Source: CAYMYN01 sp964394665 (GTDB lineage Bacteria > Planctomycetota > UBA1135 > GCA-002686595). Taken from it: a stretch of 8,495 bases of DNA. Position numbers and translations under genes: made by a program. Below, piece by piece: positions 6,062 to 8,495 of the stretch (positions within the stretch are counted from its first letter, which is position 1; each line of letters opens with the position of its first letter). The notes under the pieces were generated by a model, which had not been told where the DNA came from, ran no database searches, and saw nothing but the letters and a program-made list of their open reading frames with translations. The stretch spans positions 1 to 8,495 of the forward strand of contig CAYMYN010000072.1 in the NCBI GenBank assembly GCA_964394665.1, given 5' to 3'.

Positions 6062-6874
6062 GTGAACTCACACGGAGCCCTCGCCCACGCCCGCGCCCTG
6101 ACGCGCTCCTTCGTGCTCGCCGCGTGGACCGGTCTGTGGTTCCTGCTGCGGCTCCTCCAGGCTCCGCTCGGGCCCCTGGCGCCGCGCCTGCGGGAGCGGC
6201 TGCACGACCTCTCGATCCGGACCTGGGCGCGCGGCATGGCGCGCATCGTGGGCATGCGCGTGGACGTCGAGGGCGAGCCGCCGCGTCCGCCCTTTCTGCT
6301 GGTGGCGAACCACCTCTCCTACCTCGACATCATCGCCCTGTGGACGCGGGCCGAGGGCGACTTCCTGGCCAAGTCGGAGATCGCGAGCTGGCCCGTGTTC
6401 GGCTTCCTGACGCGCAGCGCGGGGACGCTCTTCGTGGACCGCACGCGCGCCGCCGACCTGCCGCGGGTGATCGGCGAGCTGGGCGCGGTGCTCGCCCGCC
6501 GCCGCGGGGTGATCGTCTTCCCCGAGGGCACGAGCTCCGAGGGTGCCCACGTCCTGCCCTTCCGGCCCTCGATCTTCGAGGCGGCCCTCGGCACCGGCCA
6601 TCCGGTGCACTGCGCCGCGCTCACCTACCGCACGCCGCCCGGCGCGCCCCCCGCGCGCCTCGCGCTCTGTTGGTGGGGTGACATGGAGTTCCTGGACCAC
6701 CTCTACCGCGTGCTGATGCTGCCCTCCTTCGAGGCCCGCATCGTGTTCGTGGCCGAGCCCGCGCGCGGCGCCGACCGCAAGGAGCTGGCGCGCTCGGCCC
6801 AGGCCCTGGTCCAGCGCCACTTCGCCCCGGTCGATACCCAGCCGGCCCCGAGGCGGGCCTTGGCCGGGGGTTGA
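6062..6874 (+). CDS. olsA: OlsA-like lyso-lipid O-acyltransferase (PlsC / LPLAT domain)
   Basis: A 270-residue membrane-associated acyltransferase. OlsA O-acylates lyso-ornithine lipid; the related PlsC makes phosphatidic acid. Seen: an N-terminal hydrophobic segment (residues 17-32), the catalytic VANHLSYLDI with His84 and Asp89 (HX4D), FLAKSEIASWPVFGFLTR (101-118), GTLFVDR (121-127) and the substrate motif VFPEGTSSEG (152-161) followed by VLPFRPSIF; later CWWGDMEFLDHLYRVL. FLAKSEI..WPVFG, FVDR, FPEGT[ST]S.G and WWGDMEF are closer to the OlsA style than to housekeeping PlsC. The start is taken as GTG 6062, which places the hydrophobic segment at the N-terminus; a same-frame upstream extension overlaps the olsB-like gene and shows no homology. 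The ribosome site is weak. Adjacency to olsB supports a two-step aminolipid pathway; a general 1-acylglycerol-3-phosphate acyltransferase is the alternative. Confidence 0.87.
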   Translation: MNSHGALAHARALTRSFVLAAWTGLWFLLRLLQAPLGPLAPRLRERLHDLSIRTWARGMARIVGMRVDVEGEPPRPPFLLVANHLSYLDIIALWTRAEGDFLAKSEIASWPVFGFLTRSAGTLFVDRTRAADLPRVIGELGAVLARRRGVIVFPEGTSSEGAHVLPFRPSIFEAALGTGHPVHCAALTYRTPPGAPPARLALCWWGDMEFLDHLYRVLMLPSFEARIVFVAEPARGADRKELARSAQALVQRHFAPVDTQPAPRRALAGG

Positions 6875-6917
6875 GCGCGGTCCCCCGCCCTGCGGTCACG
6901 GGGCCGAGCCGGGGGGG

Positions 6918-6923
6918 TAGCAT
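6918..6923 (+). promoter_or_regulatory. Putative -10 element TAGCAT upstream of the CAP-domain gene
   Basis: This is the only TA in the 80 bases before ATG 6955, following a run of seven G, 31 bases before that start. It overlaps the alternative ATG at 6922; if the hexamer is a true -10 box, translation should begin at 6955. No -35 box is recognised. Confidence 0.4.
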
Positions 6924-6954
6924 GCTCGGCCGCCGCTCCCCGGCACTCACCTCG

Positions 6955-8079
6955 ATGCGTTCGTTTCTCGTCCCGCTGCTGCTCCTCGCCGCCTGCCTGC
7001 CGTGCGCACGGGCCAACGCCACGCTCCAGGCGGAGGATCCGCCCGCGGCGCCGAGCGTCCCCGAGCTCCTGCGCGCCGCCCGCGACCCGCGCCGGGCGCT
7101 CGAGGAACGCGTGGCGTCGATGGAGGCGCTGCTCGCCCTGGGCCCGGACGCGGCCTGGTCCCTGGCGCAACAGATCGAGCGCGAGGCCGCCCGCCTGCGG
7201 CGCGACCACGACGCGGGCCGACCGCGCTTCCTGCGCGCCTTCGAGCGCGCCGCGCAGAAGCTCTCCCAGCAGCGCCAGGGCCGCGAGGCGCTGCGCGAGA
7301 TCGAGGAGGCCCGGGCTCGGATCCTGAAGGGGGCGCGCGACGGAGCGTTGACCTCCGAGTACGTCGCCCAGGTCTCGAGCCCCGCCCTGGCGCGCCTCGA
7401 GGAGCTGCTCCTGCTCGACGCGAACGACGTCTTCGACGCCGAGCCCGCGCGCTTCGACGAGCTCGCGGCCCTGCTCGACAGCTTGCTGGAGCAACGCCAC
7501 CTGGTCGAGCTCTGGCGTCGCGCGCACGCTGCCCTGCTCGAGGCGGGCTTGCCGAGCCGCGCCCGCACCCTGCGCGAGCCCCACGATCCCGAGGGCGAGG
7601 AAGAGGCGCTGCACACCGAGCTCGCCCTCATCGCCCTGCTCGCCCTGCCGATGGGCGGCCGCGACGCCGACGTGTTGCGCGCCAACCGCGCCCTGGCCCG
7701 CGACCCGTCCTTGGGCATCACCTCCGAGGAGGCCGAGGGCATCGAGCGCCTGAACACGATCCGCATCCTGTGCGCCCTCCCCGCCCTGGCCATCGACAAG
7801 CGCCTGTGCGACGCCTCGCGCGACCACTCCAAGGACATGTTCGAGCTGGGCTTCTTCAGCCACACGTCCCCGGTCAAGGGCAAGGAGACCCCCGGCCAAC
7901 GCGCGGCCAACTTCGGCACCAGCGGCGGCGCCGAGAACATCGCCGCCGGCCAATCCACCGGCCCCGGCGCCATCGCCGCCTGGTGGTCGAGCCCCGGCCA
8001 CCACCGCAACCAACTCGCCAGCCACTCCCGCATCGGCCTCGGCCGCTGGGAATCCCTCTGGACCCAGATGTTCGGCTGA
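6955..8079 (+). CDS. Exported CAP/SCP (YkwD-like) domain protein with helical N-terminal region
   Basis: A 374-residue protein. Residues 1-22 form an export signal (MR, hydrophobic core FLVPLLLLAACLP, then ANA|T as a signal peptidase I site); LAAC (11-14) could alternatively be a lipobox. Residues ~30-260 are Ala/Leu/Glu/Arg-rich and mostly helical, with no recognised domain. Residues ~263-374 are a CAP domain: LNTIRILCALPALAIDKRL, DHSKDMFELGFFSHTSP (His303), GGAENIAAG (Glu327), WWSSPGHHRN (His349) and a C-terminal IGLGRWES..TQMFG. The CAP cavity His/Glu/His are present; the second Glu of the animal tetrad is not evident, as is common in bacteria. CAP proteins are extracellular; their bacterial roles are mostly unknown. 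ATG 6922 (385 residues, a more basic n-region that would favour a lipoprotein) and TTG 6871 are alternative starts; 6955 is chosen for its signal peptide and the upstream TAGCAT. Confidence 0.88.
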   Translation: MRSFLVPLLLLAACLPCARANATLQAEDPPAAPSVPELLRAARDPRRALEERVASMEALLALGPDAAWSLAQQIEREAARLRRDHDAGRPRFLRAFERAAQKLSQQRQGREALREIEEARARILKGARDGALTSEYVAQVSSPALARLEELLLLDANDVFDAEPARFDELAALLDSLLEQRHLVELWRRAHAALLEAGLPSRARTLREPHDPEGEEEALHTELALIALLALPMGGRDADVLRANRALARDPSLGITSEEAEGIERLNTIRILCALPALAIDKRLCDASRDHSKDMFELGFFSHTSPVKGKETPGQRAANFGTSGGAENIAAGQSTGPGAIAAWWSSPGHHRNQLASHSRIGLGRWESLWTQMFG

Positions 8080-8117
8080 CGCCGGCTCCGGTCGCTGCGC
8101 ACCGCTCCGCGTGGTGT

Positions 8118-8123
8118 TAGCCT
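8118..8123 (+). promoter_or_regulatory. Putative -10 element TAGCCT upstream of the last gene
   Basis: This is the only TA in the 77-base gap, 33 bases before GTG 8157, with a downstream context (CTCGTCGCC) resembling that after the TAGGCT at 6010. It supports a separate promoter for the truncated last gene. Confidence 0.4.
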
Positions 8124-8146
8124 CGTCGCCATCGACCGGGGCGGTC

Positions 8147-8153
8147 GGGAGGA
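8147..8153 (+). promoter_or_regulatory. Ribosome binding site GGGAGGA
   Basis: This is the clearest Shine-Dalgarno in the window, three bases before GTG 8157, and it fixes the start of the last gene. A small hairpin CGACC (8133-8137) / GGTCG (8143-8147) ends on its first G. Confidence 0.6.
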
Positions 8154-8156
8154 CGC

Positions 8157-8495
8157 GTGAGAGGGGCTCGAACGGCGGGAGCGCTGGTGATCGGTTTGCT
8201 CGGCTTGGTGGCCTGGTTGGCGTGGGACGGGCCGGCCGCACCGGCGCGTGTGGCGCCCAGCGCACCCGACCGGACCGAACGTGCGCAGTCCGTGCCCGCA
8301 TCCGCGGACGGTCCCCGCGAGGCCCGGGGCGACGCACCCGCGTCGGACGATGCACGCGAATCCGCGTCCGTCGCGGTCCCCGCCATCGAGGTGCTGGCGA
8401 CGCAGGGGTTGGTGGTGCGGGTGGTGGATGGGGGGCGGCGGGGGCGGGCGGGGGTGCGGGTCTGGGTCGGGGATTCGGAGCGGGGCGCGGGGGGG
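8157..8495 (+). CDS. N-terminal part of a membrane-anchored protein, possibly with a carboxypeptidase-regulatory-like domain (cut by window end)
   Basis: The frame is open from GTG 8157 to the last base (113 codons), so the 3' end is missing. Seen: a short basic start (MRGARTAG), one hydrophobic segment (residues ~8-22, ALVIGLLGLVAWLAW), then a ~60-residue Ala/Pro/Asp/Ser/Arg-rich linker, and from residue 85 LVVRVVDGGRRGRAGVRVWV. The last stretch, a 'V.V.D..g.p..Gv.V.v' pattern, is how carboxypeptidase-regulatory-like (CarboxypepD_reg) beta-sandwich repeats begin, and such anchored proteins are frequent in Planctomycetota. The fold assignment is tentative because only its first strands are visible. 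A good Shine-Dalgarno and a TAGCCT element support the gene and start. Codons switch to G-ending (GGG, GTG, CGG) in the last third, unlike the C-ending preference of the neighbours. Confidence 0.75.
   Translation, partial: MRGARTAGALVIGLLGLVAWLAWDGPAAPARVAPSAPDRTERAQSVPASADGPREARGDAPASDDARESASVAVPAIEVLATQGLVVRVVDGGRRGRAGVRVWVGDSERGAGG
8430..8460 (+). other. G-tract cluster with G-quadruplex potential on the coding strand
   Basis: Five G runs (GGGGGG, GGGGG, GGG, GGGGG, GGG) are separated by loops of one to four bases, meeting the usual G3+N1-7 pattern for an intramolecular quadruplex. It lies inside the coding region of the last gene on the sense strand, so it would exist in the mRNA as well. 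Confidence 0.55.

Noticed and set aside
8080..8156. Intrinsic terminator after the CAP gene
   Set aside because: No strong stem followed by a T run is present; no T-tract terminator was found anywhere in the window.
6621..8355. Two long minus-strand open frames antisense to the olsA-like, CAP and last genes
   Set aside because: Their translations are low-complexity Arg/Ala/Ser or Gly/Gln/Glu-rich and the plus strand carries recognised domains throughout.
8117..8386. Short minus-strand frame at the start of the last gene
   Set aside because: The plus strand has a Shine-Dalgarno, GTG start, membrane anchor and linker here; the reverse frame shows no feature beyond composition.

Overview
This is a very G+C-rich bacterial window (roughly three quarters G+C by eye), dense with genes and without rRNA, tRNA, CRISPR or insertion-sequence signals. 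The organism is most likely a member of the Planctomycetota. The main hints are the secreted CAP-domain protein and the last gene, a membrane-anchored protein that starts to look like a carboxypeptidase-regulatory-like fold. A myxobacterium-like lineage cannot be excluded from sequence alone.

Layout. (1) Bases 1-1943, plus strand: the 3' part of a gene for an Arg/Glu/Pro/Ala-rich, presumably disordered protein with 9-residue tandem repeats, followed after 10 bases by ispH, the last enzyme of the MEP isoprenoid pathway. (2) Bases 1944-4929, minus strand: a compact three-gene unit, in transcription order a putative Fe(II)-dependent dioxygenase-like protein of unknown substrate, a nitronate monooxygenase/FabK-like flavoprotein, and a membrane acyltransferase-3 protein. 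The last two overlap by ATGA. The unit converges on ispH so tightly that the two stop codons abut. (3) Bases 4930-5177: a divergent intergenic region. (4) Bases 5178-6874, plus strand: an OlsB-like N-acyltransferase and an OlsA-like (PlsC) O-acyltransferase, the expected pair for ornithine-lipid or another amino-acid lipid. (5) Bases 6955-8079: an exported CAP/SCP-domain protein with a long helical N-terminal region. (6) From 8157 to the window end: the start of a membrane-anchored protein whose coding strand becomes extremely G-rich.

How the genes may work together. OlsB and OlsA would make a two-chain aminolipid by N-acylation and then O-acylation. The divergent unit carries a putative dioxygenase, an FMN oxidoreductase and a membrane acyltransferase, which could be lipid-tailoring or membrane-associated activities. 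That link is inference from position. IspH is a housekeeping enzyme and the CAP protein an envelope or secreted protein; neither is obviously tied to the lipid genes.

Regulation. Each of the four plus-strand gaps upstream of a gene (4930-5177, 5997-6061, 6875-6954, 8080-8156) contains exactly one TA dinucleotide, and in all four it lies in a TANNNT hexamer 31-46 bases before the start codon. This is a consistent -10-like signal. The olsB-like leader also has a perfect GC-rich hairpin between that hexamer and the GTG start.
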